Assembly: GCF_014207965.1 (NCBI RefSeq)
Contig: NZ_JACHLM010000003.1
Coordinates: forward strand, 1 to 64,000
Length of the DNA: 64,000 bases
From: Brevundimonas bullata
GTDB taxonomy: Bacteria; Pseudomonadota; Alphaproteobacteria; Caulobacterales; Caulobacteraceae
Reading direction: 5' to 3'
Under the pieces are notes generated by a model. The model was not told the origin of the DNA. It saw nothing but the letters and a program-made list of their open reading frames with translations, and made no database searches. Of this stretch, positions 9,166 to 19,132 are shown one piece after another. Within the stretch, counting starts at the first letter, position 1, and every line of letters starts with the position of its first letter. The position numbers were made by a program, and so were the translations under genes.

Positions 9166-9196
9166 AAGGCGAGACCCTGCCGGGCTCGCCTTTTTT
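9166..9196 (+). terminator. Terminator hairpin upstream of phoH
   Basis: AAGGCGAG (9166-9173) pairs with CTCGCCTT (9185-9192) over an 11-nt loop and is followed by a run of T. It lies only 18 nt before the phoH start codon, ahead of the ribosome-binding site GGAGG. Confidence 0.65.
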
Positions 9197-9214
9197 CATG
9201 CCCTGGAGGCGTTC

Positions 9215-9991
9215 ATGACGAAGCGTTCGGTCATCAAGCATCAAGTCCGCGAAGGTGTTCTGGATTCGGAACAGTTTCTGCATGACGCCAAGGTCCGGCG
9301 ATTGCCGCCCCAGTCTCATAATCGCAACGGCTGGTCGCCCTACCCCTCCAATGATGATCGCGACCAGGCCTATCTCAAGACTCTGAAGCCCAAGTCAGAG
9401 GGGCAGACGGAACTGATGGACGCCGTCGACGCCCACAACCTGGTGCTGGCGCTGGGCCCGGCAGGCACCGGCAAGACCTATCTGGCGGTGGCCAAGGCGG
9501 TCGAGGCGCTGGAGGCCGGCAAGGTCGGCCGCATTGTCCTGAGCCGCCCTGCGGTGGAGGCCGGGGAGTCGATCGGCTTCCTGCCGGGCGACATGGAGGA
9601 CAAGTTGGCCCCCTATCTGCGGCCCCTCTACGACGCCCTGTCGGACCGCCTCAGCATGAAGCGGGTCAAGGCCCTGATGGCTGAGGGCCTGATCGAGATC
9701 GCCCCCATCGGCTACATGCGCGGCCGCACGCTGAACAACGCCTTCATCGTCGTGGATGAGGCCCAGAACTGCACCTACGTCCAGTTGAAGATGCTGCTGA
9801 CCCGGCTGGGCTGGCACTCGACCATGGTCGTGACCGGCGACCCGCAGCAGTCGGACCTTCTGCCCGGCGTCTCGGGCCTGTCGGATATCTCTGAGCGAGT
9901 GGAGACTGTGCCGGGCATTGCCGTGGTGCGGCTGGCCGAACGCGACATCGTGCGCCACCCCCTGGTCGCGAGCATGATCGGCGTCCTGTAA
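9215..9991 (+). CDS. PhoH-like ATPase
   Basis: A 258-residue cytoplasmic P-loop ATPase of the PhoH family, linked to RNA metabolism and stress in various bacteria, though the exact reaction is uncertain. Walker A is GPAGTGKT (81-88); Walker B is FIVVDEAQN (about 183-191); a TGDPQQSDL sensor segment follows. The N-terminal about 60 residues are polar and lack the extra domains of the longer YbeZ form, and no ybeY is adjacent, so this is probably not the YbeZ partner. The start ATG follows GGAGG. It is preceded by a terminator hairpin, so expression may be controlled by attenuation, and it ends at a shared terminator with the convergent antiporter gene. Confidence 0.88.
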   Translation: MTKRSVIKHQVREGVLDSEQFLHDAKVRRLPPQSHNRNGWSPYPSNDDRDQAYLKTLKPKSEGQTELMDAVDAHNLVLALGPAGTGKTYLAVAKAVEALEAGKVGRIVLSRPAVEAGESIGFLPGDMEDKLAPYLRPLYDALSDRLSMKRVKALMAEGLIEIAPIGYMRGRTLNNAFIVVDEAQNCTYVQLKMLLTRLGWHSTMVVTGDPQQSDLLPGVSGLSDISERVETVPGIAVVRLAERDIVRHPLVASMIGVL

Positions 9992-10018
9992 GCCCCCTGT
10001 CAGGACGCGGATGCGGAA

Positions 10019-10050
10019 GAGGCCCGGTGAGCGATCACCGGGCCTCTTTT
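10019..10050. terminator. Bidirectional terminator between phoH and the antiporter gene
   Basis: GAGGCCCGGTGA (10019-10030) and TCACCGGGCCTC (10035-10046) form a perfect 12-bp stem with a GCGA loop. TTTT follows on the plus strand; on the minus strand the tail is weaker (CTTCC). It sits between convergent genes. Confidence 0.8.
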
Positions 10051-10054
10051 CTCA

Positions 10055-11293
10055 TTACATGACGTCAGCCAAGGCCGCCTTGGGTTCCGGCTCCGGCTTC
10101 TTGGTCGGAGGCTGAACGCGTCCGCCCATACGGTCGATCAGGGCGAAGACGAAGGGGTTGAGCGAGATCGACAGCAGGGCTGAAGCCAGGATCAGGTCGT
10201 GGGTTTCGCGGCTCATGGCCCCCAGCGACACCGAGGTCGCGGCCAGGATGAAGGAAAACTCCCCGATCTGGGCCAGGCTGGCGGCGACCGTCAGACTGGT
10301 GGCCCGGTCCAGCTTGAACGCCGTGGTGATGACCAGGGCGGCGAGCGACTTGCCGATGATGACGATGCCCAGAACGCCCAGAACGGCCAGAGGCTCGCGC
10401 ACCAGAATGCTGGGGTCGAACAGCATGCCGACCGAGACGAAGAACAGAACGGCGAAGGCGTCGCGCAGCGGCAGCGAGCGCTCGGCGGCGTTGTGGCCCA
10501 GCGGCGAGCTGTTCAGCACCAGCCCGGCCAGGAAGGCGCCCAGGGCGAAGGAGTGGAACAGATAATAGGCGACCCAGGCGATCCCCAGAGCAATGGCCAG
10601 CACGCCCAAGGTGAAGAGTTCGCGCGACTTGGTGTGGGCGATGCGCACCAGCACCCAAGGCAGGACCTTGGCGCCCACGACCAGCATGACGCCGACAAAG
10701 CCAGCGACCTTGATCAGGGTCCAGCCGACGGACTTGGCTAGTTCGGCGCCGCTGAGCGTCTCACCCGGCGCAATGATGAGAAGCGGCAGCATGACCAGGG
10801 CGATGACGATGACCAGGTCCTCGACGATCAGCCAGCCCATGGCGATCCGGCCGGCGTCGCTCTTGAGCTGTTTGCGCTCTTCCAGGGCCCGCAGCAGCAC
10901 CACGGTCGAGGCCACCGACAGCGAGAAACCCAGCAGCAGGGATTCTATGTCGTTCAGGCCCAAGAGGAAGCGTCCGAGCATCCAGCCCAGAACCGTGGCG
11001 GCCCCGATCTGAACCAAGGCGCCGGGGATGGCGACCTTGCGCACCTTCATCAGGTCCGCCAGCGAGAAATGCAGCCCGACCCCGAACATCAGCAGGATGA
11101 CGCCGATCTCGGCCAACTGAGGCGCCAGCTCGGTGTCGGCGACGAAGCCGCCCGTGAACGGCCCCACAACGATGCCTGCGACCAGATAGCCGACCAGAGG
11201 CGACAACTTCAGCCGATTGGCCAACATGCCGAACACGAAGGCGAGGACGAAGCCCCCGACCAGGGTGATAATCAGGCTGTCGTCATGCGGCAT
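10055..11293 (-). CDS. CPA2 family cation:proton antiporter (KefB/YbaL-like membrane domain)
   Basis: A 412-residue inner-membrane protein with about 12 hydrophobic segments, of the monovalent cation:proton antiporter-2 family (Na+/H+ or K+/H+ exchange). The first helices include AGIVVGPFTGG and GVILLMFGVGL, typical of Kef-type exchangers. The C-terminal RCK/TrkA-N nucleotide-binding domain of KefB and YbaL is absent; the protein stops shortly after the last helix in a Pro/Glu/Lys-rich tail, so it is the membrane module alone. ATG at 11293 follows AGGAG. Ion specificity cannot be read from the sequence. Confidence 0.88.
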   Translation of the reverse strand: MPHDDSLIITLVGGFVLAFVFGMLANRLKLSPLVGYLVAGIVVGPFTGGFVADTELAPQLAEIGVILLMFGVGLHFSLADLMKVRKVAIPGALVQIGAATVLGWMLGRFLLGLNDIESLLLGFSLSVASTVVLLRALEERKQLKSDAGRIAMGWLIVEDLVIVIALVMLPLLIIAPGETLSGAELAKSVGWTLIKVAGFVGVMLVVGAKVLPWVLVRIAHTKSRELFTLGVLAIALGIAWVAYYLFHSFALGAFLAGLVLNSSPLGHNAAERSLPLRDAFAVLFFVSVGMLFDPSILVREPLAVLGVLGIVIIGKSLAALVITTAFKLDRATSLTVAASLAQIGEFSFILAATSVSLGAMSRETHDLILASALLSISLNPFVFALIDRMGGRVQPPTKKPEPEPKAALADVM

Positions 11294-11453
11294 CGGCGCT
11301 CCTGCGTCGGTGAAGGTTCTTCTGGGACTGGAAACCTCAAACTGGGGGCGCAACGCCACCACGGCAAGGCTTTCTTCTCCATTTTACCGGGATGAAACCG
11401 ATTGGAAACAGTGAAAGTTGCGTGCGCGACGACGGGTCGCGGAAGGACGCAGC

Positions 11454-11602
11454 TTCTCCCTCCCCTTCATGAGGAGGGTGGTCGCGTCAGCGACCGGGTG
11501 GGGAGGGCGTGGGGATGACGGGCGCGGCGCTTGAACTGCCGAAGCGCCCCCACCCGTCTGGCGCTGCGCGCCAGCCACCCTCCCCATGAAGGGGAGGGAG
11601 AA
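11454..11602. repeat. Long imperfect inverted repeat, intergenic family B
   Basis: The left arm beginning TTCTCCCTCCCCTTCATG is repeated in inverse orientation at the right end (ending ATGAAGGGGAGGGAGAA), each arm about 50 nt, around a GC-rich centre. The overall design (purine-rich outer arm, GGTGG, a small hairpin, then GGGTGGGG or a similar block) resembles the elements at 31222-31411 and 33648-33806. Confidence 0.7.
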
Positions 11603-11712
11603 CATCCTGAGTGCGCTATCGCCCTTTGGGCTGCTTGAGCGCCGACGCCCGCCTCGCGAAATCGCGGGCGGTGGAGGGCTGGGCGGGGCGCCGGGGCTTC
11701 GCCCGGAGACAG

Positions 11713-11967
11713 ATGAGTAATACCGTTTCGACGAAGGCCGACGCCTCGCGCGAAGAGTTGGACATGAGCTCGGGGCAGGCGCCGTTCTTTGCGGCTACCC
11801 CCGGCGCCCATGACGGGCAGGCTGCACCGGCGTGCAGTCCTGGAACGGTCCGCGTAACCCCCGCGACCCTGACCGAGACCTCTATGGCGGACAGGTCGAA
11901 CGCCCCGTCGCTAGGCCCCATCGATGTCTCATCTGAAGTGTGGCCTACCGCGCTTCGCGCTACTTGA
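11713..11967 (+). CDS. Doubtful small hypothetical protein
   Basis: An 84-codon frame starting with ATG six bases after GGAG. The product is rich in Ala, Thr, Ser and Pro, has no signal peptide or membrane segment, and matches no family that I know. Third positions are G or C in roughly three quarters of codons, below its neighbours. An opposing open frame covers the same bases. It could be a real short gene, or the region could encode a structured RNA; I keep it only because of the well-placed ribosome-binding site. Confidence 0.22.
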   Translation: MSNTVSTKADASREELDMSSGQAPFFAATPGAHDGQAAPACSPGTVRVTPATLTETSMADRSNAPSLGPIDVSSEVWPTALRAT

Positions 11968-12283
11968 GGCCGCGATTGGAGGAAGCGCGTTCGCGCCGCC
12001 TCGCTTCTCACTCCTGAACCGCCCGCCTGATCCATCGCCGCCTTCCGCTGGGTGCTCCCTTGCCCGGCGCGTGCGATGGAGGACGAACGGTTCGACAAGA
12101 CCCCCGTTCTCTCCGCTCCCGCCGCCGCTTCGGTTCGCCGGCCGAGCGAGCCCTCCCTTGCGACGGGACGAGGGAAGCATGGGGCAGGTAGCGGGTGGGG
12201 CTCGTTGATCGCGGCGAGCGGCGGGCATTACCTCTGGTTTTCAGGGATTGGAGGGGCTTGATGTGCAGGCTATCGCCTTAACT

Positions 12284-12413
12284 CGCTCATCCCGGCGAAG
12301 GCCGGGATCCAGATCATATGGCTGGGCGGCCTGCGGTCAGAGGCGGGATTGCGCCATTTGAACCGGGCGGCGCATCTTACAATCTGGATCCCGGCCTTCG
12401 CCGGGATGAGCGG
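12284..12413 (-). repeat. Composite palindromic element, copy 1 (family A)
   Basis: A 33-nt arm beginning CGCTCATCCCGGCGAAGGCC and its inverse complement flank a spacer of about 65 nt. Each arm is itself a hairpin (CCCGGC-GAA-GGCCGGG type). Read on the minus strand, the spacer ends in CATATGATCTGG, as in the copies at 15766-15894 and 59504-59631. The structure recalls a REP/BIME or a small non-autonomous mobile element. Confidence 0.8.
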
Positions 12414-12518
12414 ATTCCGGGGGTGGCGAGACCCCTCAGCCGAGCGCCACCGGCGCCCACCCGTCGTCAGCTCGCGATACGTGCTTCCTCCACCCGCAAG
12501 GGGAGAAGGAAGGGTGTG

Positions 12519-14465
12519 CTAAGCCCGGACGGCGCGGCTAGCGTCGACCCCGAGGGCGGTCAGGGCGACAGCCACGATGTGGTCGGCGTCGAGGCCGGCC
12601 TGGGCGTACATGATCTCGGGCTTGTCCTGATCCTGGAAGACGTCGGGCAGTGTCAGGGTGCGAATCTTGAGACCGGCGTCCAACGCGCCCTTCTCGGCCA
12701 GCAGTTGCAGGACGAAGGCGCCAAAGCCGCCCATGGCGCCCTCTTCCACCGTGATCAGACACTCATGCTCGCGCGCCAGACGCAGGATCATGTCGGCGTC
12801 AAGCGGCTTGGCGAAGCGGGCGTCGGCGACGGTGGCCGAGACGCCGCGCGCGGCCAGCAGGTCGGCGGCTTTCAGCGATTCCTGCAAGCGGGTGCCCAGC
12901 GACAGGATGGCGACCGAGGTGCCTTCCCGGACGATGCGGCCCTTGCCAATCTCCAGCGGGGCGGCCAGCTCGGGGATTTCCACGCCGACGCCGTCGCCGC
13001 GCGGATAGCGGAAGGCGCTGGGACGGTCGTCGATGGCCAGGGAGGTGGAGATCATGGCGGCCAGTTCCGCCTCGTCGGCGGCGGCCATCAGCACCATGCC
13101 AGGCAGAGCCCCCATGAAGCCGATGTCGAAGCTGCCGGCGTGGGTCGCGCCGTCGGCGCCGACCAGACCGGCGCGGTCCATGGCGAAGCGCACCGGCAGG
13201 GACTGGATGGCCACGTCGTGGACGACCTGGTCATAGCCGCGCTGGAGGAAGGTCGAATAGATGGCGCAGACCGGCTTCATCCCGTCGGCGGCCAGACCGG
13301 CGGCGAAGGTGACGGCGTGCTGCTCGGCGATGCCGACGTCGAAGGTGCGGTCCGGGAAGGCCTGACCGAACAGGTCCAGCCCCGTGCCGGTCGGCATGGC
13401 GGCGGTGATGGCCACGATGCTGGGGTCGGTCCGGGCGTGCTTGATCAGCTCGGTGCCGAAGACCTTGGTGTAGCTGGGGGCGTTGGAGACGGCCTTGGCC
13501 TGCTTGCCCGAGACGACGTCGAACTTGACCACGCCGTGGTACTTGTCGGCGCTGTCCTCGGCCGGGGCGTAGCCCTTGCCCTTTTGCGTCACGACGTGGA
13601 CCAGCACCGGACGGTCGGTGATGGCGGCGGCGTTCTTCAGGATCGGGACCAGGTTCTCCATGTCGTGACCGTCGATCGGCCCGATGTAGTAGAAGCCCAG
13701 TTCCTCGAAGAAGGTGCCGCCGACGATCATGCCGCGGGCGTATTCCTCGGCCTTGCGCGCCGCATCGCGGAACGGGCGCGGCATGTGGTCGACGAACTTC
13801 TTTCCGACCTTGCGGATGTTCTGATAGGCGCCGCCCGAGACCTGTTTAGCCAGATAGGCGCTCATGCCGCCGACGGGCGGGGCGATCGACATGTCGTTGT
13901 CGTTCAGCACCACCATCAACTGACCGCTGGTGGCCTCGGCGGCGTTGTTCATCGCCTCATAGGCCATGCCCGCCGACATGGAGCCGTCGCCGATGACGGC
14001 CACGACGCGGTTCTTCTCGCCCTTGGCGTCGCGGGCGGCGGCGAAGCCAAGCGCCGCCGAAATCGAGGTCGAGGCGTGGGCCGCGCCGAAGGGGTCGTAT
14101 TCGCTTTCCGAGCGCTTGGTGAAGCCCGACAGGCCGCCGCCCTGACGCAGGGTGCGGATGCGGTCGCGCCGCCCGGTCAGGATCTTGTGCGGATAGCATT
14201 GATGGCCGACGTCCCAGATCAGGATGTCCTTCGGCGTCTCGAACACATGGTGCAGAGCGACGGTCAGCTCGACCACGCCGAGCGCCGAGCCCAGGTGGCC
14301 GCCGGTGACGGAGACAGCGTCGATGGTCTCGGTCCGCACGTCGTCGGCCAACTGCTTCAGCCGCGCGATATCGAACCCGCGCATGTCGGCGGGAACGGTG
14401 ACGGTGTCGAGAACGGGGGTGTCGGGCATCGTAAACGGGGGCCTTTGACGCGGATCGTCAGTCAT
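12519..14465 (-). CDS. dxs: 1-deoxy-D-xylulose-5-phosphate synthase
   Basis: A 648-residue thiamine-diphosphate enzyme that condenses pyruvate and glyceraldehyde 3-phosphate to DXP, the entry step of the MEP isoprenoid pathway. The N-terminal domain shows [16 protein letters not shown] and DVGHQ; the TPP motif [17 protein letters not shown] is intact; transketolase-type middle and C-terminal domains follow, including [15 protein letters not shown]. Length fits the family. Start at 14465 or at the in-frame ATG 14429 are both possible; neither has a strong ribosome-binding site. Third gene of the xseB-ispA-dxs operon, 30 bp after ispA. Confidence 0.96.
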   Translation of the reverse strand: MTDDPRQRPPFTMPDTPVLDTVTVPADMRGFDIARLKQLADDVRTETIDAVSVTGGHLGSALGVVELTVALHHVFETPKDILIWDVGHQCYPHKILTGRRDRIRTLRQGGGLSGFTKRSESEYDPFGAAHASTSISAALGFAAARDAKGEKNRVVAVIGDGSMSAGMAYEAMNNAAEATSGQLMVVLNDNDMSIAPPVGGMSAYLAKQVSGGAYQNIRKVGKKFVDHMPRPFRDAARKAEEYARGMIVGGTFFEELGFYYIGPIDGHDMENLVPILKNAAAITDRPVLVHVVTQKGKGYAPAEDSADKYHGVVKFDVVSGKQAKAVSNAPSYTKVFGTELIKHARTDPSIVAITAAMPTGTGLDLFGQAFPDRTFDVGIAEQHAVTFAAGLAADGMKPVCAIYSTFLQRGYDQVVHDVAIQSLPVRFAMDRAGLVGADGATHAGSFDIGFMGALPGMVLMAAADEAELAAMISTSLAIDDRPSAFRYPRGDGVGVEIPELAAPLEIGKGRIVREGTSVAILSLGTRLQESLKAADLLAARGVSATVADARFAKPLDADMILRLAREHECLITVEEGAMGGFGAFVLQLLAEKGALDAGLKIRTLTLPDVFQDQDKPEIMYAQAGLDADHIVAVALTALGVDASRAVRA

Positions 14466-14495
14466 TTAACCCGCGGACGGCGGGGGCGTTTCCTA

Positions 14496-15669
<1,174 letters not shown>

Positions 15670-15765
15670 GATGGCCGCAACCTAGAGACGCCCGCGCGGC
15701 GCAGCAACGACGAAAGGCGTCATATCCGTCACCCGGCGGTAGTGGGGCCCGCGATCAACCCCGTT

Positions 15766-15894
15766 CGCTCATCCCGGCGAAGGCCGGGATCCAGATTGAA
15801 AGGCGCGCCCCTATCCAGAAGCGCCGCAATAGCGCCATTTGCAGCCAGCAACGCCGTCATATGATCTGGATCCCGGCCTTCGCCGGGATGAGCG
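15766..15894 (+). repeat. Composite palindromic element, copy 2 (family A)
   Basis: Arms at 15766-15797 and 15864-15894 are inverse complements; the spacer contains AGGCGCGCC, ATAGCGCCATTTG and ends CATATGATCTGG. It lies between xseB and the histidine phosphatase gene and fills most of that 237-bp gap. Confidence 0.85.
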
Positions 15895-15906
15895 TAGGAG
15901 GACAGC

Positions 15907-16563
15907 TTAGCGCTTCTCGTAGCGACGCTGTGACCAGTATTTGAAGCCCTGGTTCTCGGCCAGACGCCAGCCGTGGAGCTTCAGCTTCTGGCCGACCATG
16001 TGGTTGAAATAGCCGTGCGCAAGAACCAGGACGTCCTGACCTTCGCCCGCGCGGGCGATCAGGATGCGGGCGGCCTGATCGGCGCGGACCTCGGCCTCGG
16101 CGCGGGTTTCCTGGCCTTCGTGGTGGTTGAAGACGTGCCACCAGAAGCGCGAGATCACGCCCCAATAGCGCGGCGACAGCTTGATCCACGACGGGAAATG
16201 CGGCGGCGGCAGGGGCGCCTCGATGAACAAGGCGTCGACCAGGACCTCGCGGTCGCGGGCCACGGCCTTAGCCGTTTCCTGGGCGCGACGGCGCGACGAG
16301 GCGTAGATGGCGCCCGCACCCTCGGCGGCGCTCAGCAGGGTCTGGGGCGGCGTCTGGCCGGCGCGCAGTCCGCCGATCTCGTAGCGGCCCCACCAGTCGC
16401 GATATTCGTCCGAGGTGATCAGACATTTGCGCGACAGGGCCGGTTCGCCGTGGCGGGCGAGGATAATCGCGCCGAGCGCCGGCGTCGCCTGGGCGGCGGA
16501 GGGCGCCTCTGAAGGCGTCGATGCGACGGATTCGGTGTGAGTCATGAGTGCGGGAGACGTCAT
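15907..16563 (-). CDS. Histidine phosphatase family protein
   Basis: A 218-residue protein of the phosphoglycerate-mutase-like superfamily, which uses a phosphohistidine intermediate. The catalytic LARHGE (Arg37-His38) is near the start; the family Arg lies in SSRRRAQET and the second catalytic His in LVLAHGYFNH. The substrate is unknown. About 30 poorly conserved residues precede the domain, and the start is uncertain: TTG 16608 (with a G-rich site), ATG 16563 and ATG 16545 are all in frame. Single gene next to a repeat element. Confidence 0.8.
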   Translation of the reverse strand: MTSPALMTHTESVASTPSEAPSAAQATPALGAIILARHGEPALSRKCLITSDEYRDWWGRYEIGGLRAGQTPPQTLLSAAEGAGAIYASSRRRAQETAKAVARDREVLVDALFIEAPLPPPHFPSWIKLSPRYWGVISRFWWHVFNHHEGQETRAEAEVRADQAARILIARAGEGQDVLVLAHGYFNHMVGQKLKLHGWRLAENQGFKYWSQRRYEKR

Positions 16564-16766
16564 AGCACGGGGAGCGGCCTGTGAAATCAAGGCTTTGGCG
16601 TCCCTCAATCCCCCCGAATGCGGTTGACGGGGCAGGCGTTTCGTCCGCCCCTTGGAAGATGGTGGTAGCTCCCGGCACGCGCCCCTGCAACCACCAAGCG
16701 ATGACAGCCTCGCGAGCGGGCCCTGCGGCCTCGACCGCCGGGCCTCGCGGCGCTATGGCCGAAGCC

Positions 16767-17294
16767 ATGACCGAAGCCCTGATCCGCCCCGCCCGACCCG
16801 ACGATGCCGCCGCCCTGGCCGTGCTGGGGCGACAGACCTTTGTGGACACCTTTGTCGAGGGTTTCGGCATCCCCTACCCCGCCGACGACCTGGCCGCCTT
16901 CCTCGACAAGAGCTTCAGCGTCGAGACCATTTCCGCGAAACTGGCCGAGCCCGGCGCCGCCTGGTGGGTGGCCGACCGCGACGGCGAGATCCTGGGCTTC
17001 GCCAACACCGGGCCGAACACCCTGCCCCATCCCGACGCTCGCCCCAGCCACGCCGAACTGCGCCGCCTCTACATCGGCCGCGACGCGCAAGGGTTGGGTC
17101 TGGGGACGAAGCTGCTGAAACTGGCGCTGGACTGGATGGAGGCCCACACCGACGGCCCCCTGTGGGTCGGCGTCTGGAGCGGCAACGAGAAGGCCCAGAA
17201 ACTCTACGCCGCCTATGGGTTCGAGAAGGCCGGAGAGTACGACTACCCGGTCGGCGCCTGGAACGACCACGAGTTCATCTTGCGGCGCGGCTGA
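16767..17294 (+). CDS. GNAT family N-acetyltransferase
   Basis: A 175-residue acetyltransferase of the GNAT fold. The N-terminal ALIRPARPDDAAALAVLG is motif C/D, and DAQGLGLGTKLL (about residues 110-121) is the acetyl-CoA pyrophosphate loop, with the C-terminal NEKAQKLYAAYGF typical of the family. The acceptor is unknown. ATG at 16767 is preferred because the domain starts at once; ATG 16755 and 16701 are alternatives and none has a good ribosome-binding site. It is 20 bp upstream of the VWA gene and probably co-transcribed. Confidence 0.85.
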   Translation: MTEALIRPARPDDAAALAVLGRQTFVDTFVEGFGIPYPADDLAAFLDKSFSVETISAKLAEPGAAWWVADRDGEILGFANTGPNTLPHPDARPSHAELRRLYIGRDAQGLGLGTKLLKLALDWMEAHTDGPLWVGVWSGNEKAQKLYAAYGFEKAGEYDYPVGAWNDHEFILRRG

Positions 17295-17314
17295 TCGCGG
17301 CCCAATCTGATCCC

Positions 17315-18493
17315 ATGCTCCTGCCCTTCTTCACCGCCCTGCGCGAAGCCCGTGTTCCGGTTTCGCTGAAGGAATGGCTCCATCTGATGGAGGCCATGGA
17401 CAAGGACGTGGCCGGGCGCGACGTCGAGGCCTTTTACCATCTGTCGCGGGCGGTGCTGGTCAAGGACGAGAAGCACTATGACCGCTTCGATCAGGTGTTC
17501 GGCAAGGTGTTCAAGGGGCTGGAGACGGTCGGCGCGGGCGAGGACCTGACCACCGACATCCCCGAGGACTGGCTGCGGCTGCTGACCGAGAAGTTCCTGA
17601 CCGACGAGGAGAAGGCCCAGATCGAGGCGCTCGGGGGCTTCGACAAGCTGATGGAGACGCTGAAACAGCGCCTGGAGGAGCAAAAGGGCCGGCATGAGGG
17701 CGGCAACCGCTGGATCGGCACGGGCGGGACCAGCCCCTTTGGTCACGGCGGCTATAATCCCGAGGGCGTTCGTATCGGCGGGCCGGCCAAGCAGGGCCGC
17801 GCGGTCAAGGTCTGGGAAAAGCGCGAATACAAGAACCTGGACGACAGCGTCGAGCTGGGCACCCGCAACATCAAGGTCGCCCTGCGCCGCCTGCGCCGCT
17901 TCGCGCGCGAGGGCGCGGCCGAAGAACTGGACATGGACGGCACCATCGACGGCACGGCGCGTCAGGGCTGGCTGGACATCCAGATGCGGCCCGAGCGGCG
18001 CAACACCATCAAGGTCCTGCTGTTCCTCGACATCGGCGGGTCGATGGATGGCCATATCAAGCTGTGCGAGGAGCTGTTCTCGGCGGCCAAGACCGAGTTC
18101 AAGAACCTGGAGTTCTTCTACTTCCACAACTGCCTCTACGAAGGGGTGTGGAAGGACAATCGGCGGCGGCACAACGAGAAGATCCCGACCTGGGACGTGC
18201 TGAACAAATACCCCGGCGACTGGCGCGCCATCTTCGTCGGCGACGCCACCATGAGCCCCTATGAGATCACCATGCCCGGCGGCTCGGTCGAGCACTGGAA
18301 CGAGGAAGCCGGCGCCGTCTGGCTGAAACGCGCCCGGCAACAGTGGGACAAGTCGGTCTGGCTGAACCCCGTCACCGAACGCTACTGGAGCTATACCCCG
18401 TCAGTCGGCCTGATCCGCGAGGTCATGGACCAGAGGATGTATTCGCTGACGCTGGACGGGCTGGACAAGGCGATGCGGGCGCTGACGCGCTGA
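17315..18493 (+). CDS. CoxE-like VWA domain protein
   Basis: A 392-residue cytoplasmic protein of the COG3552/CoxE-like type: a helical N-terminal region, a Gly-rich linker (about residues 128-155) and a C-terminal von Willebrand A domain. The metal-site motif reads DIGGSMD (near residue 239), a Gly-for-Ser variant of DxSxS seen in this subfamily. CoxE relatives work with MoxR-type AAA ATPases in assembling metallo-enzymes, but no MoxR gene is in view here, so the partner must be elsewhere. It may share a transcript with the GNAT gene. Confidence 0.8.
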   Translation: MLLPFFTALREARVPVSLKEWLHLMEAMDKDVAGRDVEAFYHLSRAVLVKDEKHYDRFDQVFGKVFKGLETVGAGEDLTTDIPEDWLRLLTEKFLTDEEKAQIEALGGFDKLMETLKQRLEEQKGRHEGGNRWIGTGGTSPFGHGGYNPEGVRIGGPAKQGRAVKVWEKREYKNLDDSVELGTRNIKVALRRLRRFAREGAAEELDMDGTIDGTARQGWLDIQMRPERRNTIKVLLFLDIGGSMDGHIKLCEELFSAAKTEFKNLEFFYFHNCLYEGVWKDNRRRHNEKIPTWDVLNKYPGDWRAIFVGDATMSPYEITMPGGSVEHWNEEAGAVWLKRARQQWDKSVWLNPVTERYWSYTPSVGLIREVMDQRMYSLTLDGLDKAMRALTR

Positions 18494-18569
18494 GGGCCGA
18501 GCGCCCAAGCTTGGCCTGGCGTCCGGCTGAAGCTGTGTTAGCGTCGCCTTCTGATCCGGGAGGGACGCG

Positions 18570-19070
18570 ATGATGACGGCTCTGCTTTTCGCCTTGATGC
18601 TGCAACAGGCCGCGCCCGCGGTGGTCTGGTCCGACGATCCGCCCGCCCCAGTCGAAGCCGTCGCCGCAGCGCCTGTTCCGGTCCTGCCCGCCCACGCCCT
18701 GGCCGACCCCTTTGGCTGGGAGCGGTCGCAGTGCAGCCCCTTCATCCGCAGGGACGAGCCGCTGGAGCATTGTCAGGCGCGGGTGCGGGTGACGTTGGCC
18801 GCCGTTCTGGGCGACCGTCTGCCCGACGGCCTGCGCCCCTCCGCGGCGTTGGAAAATTGCACCCCGGGCACGGCGGCGAACGGCTACGCCATGCAGTGCG
18901 GACCGCGCCCGGTCGCCGCACTCGGCGCGCCGGCGCCGCTGGAGAAGGTTTGCGACAGCCGCCCCCAACGCACGCCCAGCGGCACCCTCGCCTTCAACAA
19001 CGACTGCCGTCCCGCCCCGGGCGAGGTGCGCGAACCTGAGGGTTTGCGCATCCGCCTCGGCGGCGACTGA
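18570..19070 (+). CDS. Hypothetical exported protein
   Basis: A 166-residue protein of no recognised family. A short hydrophobic N-terminus (ALLFALMLQQAAPA) suggests export, followed by an Ala/Pro/Val-rich stretch and a C-terminal half with six cysteines that could form disulfides. Strong GGGAGGGA ribosome-binding site; the start could be either of two tandem ATG codons. It is 76 bp downstream of the VWA gene on the same strand. The function is unknown. Confidence 0.6.
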   Translation: MMTALLFALMLQQAAPAVVWSDDPPAPVEAVAAAPVPVLPAHALADPFGWERSQCSPFIRRDEPLEHCQARVRVTLAAVLGDRLPDGLRPSAALENCTPGTAANGYAMQCGPRPVAALGAPAPLEKVCDSRPQRTPSGTLAFNNDCRPAPGEVREPEGLRIRLGGD

Positions 19071-19079
19071 CGCGCGCAT

Positions 19080-19114
19080 GAAAAAGCCGCCGCCCCGCGA
19101 GGGGGCGACGGCTT
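19080..19114 (-). terminator. Terminator of the csbD-like gene
   Basis: AAGCCGCCGCCCC (19084-19096) pairs, with one mismatch, with the GC-rich block ending at 19114; on the minus strand it is followed by TTTTT. It lies 18 bp past the csbD-like stop and also separates the convergent hypothetical gene. Confidence 0.7.
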
Positions 19115-19132
19115 GATCTGTGCAAACAGGGT

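Larger units (their letters stand above)
11294..12518. other. 1.2-kb intergenic region rich in repeats
   Basis: Between the antiporter gene and dxs there is no gene that I can identify with confidence. It holds a long imperfect inverted repeat (11454-11602), a possible 84-codon gene (11713-11967), a copy of the roughly 130-bp composite palindromic element (12284-12413) and a degenerate half of another repeat (about 12428-12516). Long open frames run on both strands through 11611-12228, but their codon use is no better than that of antisense frames elsewhere in the window. A structured RNA is an alternative explanation that I could not match to a known family. Confidence 0.5.

Noticed and set aside
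8915..9319. A 134-codon open frame on the minus strand overlapping the phoH start
   Set aside because: It would cover the phoH ribosome-binding site and N-terminus on the opposite strand, has low-complexity composition and no known domain.
11616..12098. A 160-codon open frame on the minus strand
   Set aside because: No family, no convincing ribosome-binding site, and it overlaps a plus-strand frame of similar quality; kept only as part of the unexplained region.
11603..12283. Possible tmRNA, RNase P RNA or SRP RNA
   Set aside because: I looked for the conserved core segments of each (for example GAGGAAAGTCC of RNase P RNA, a tag-peptide frame for tmRNA, GGAAGGAAGC of SRP RNA) on both strands and found none.
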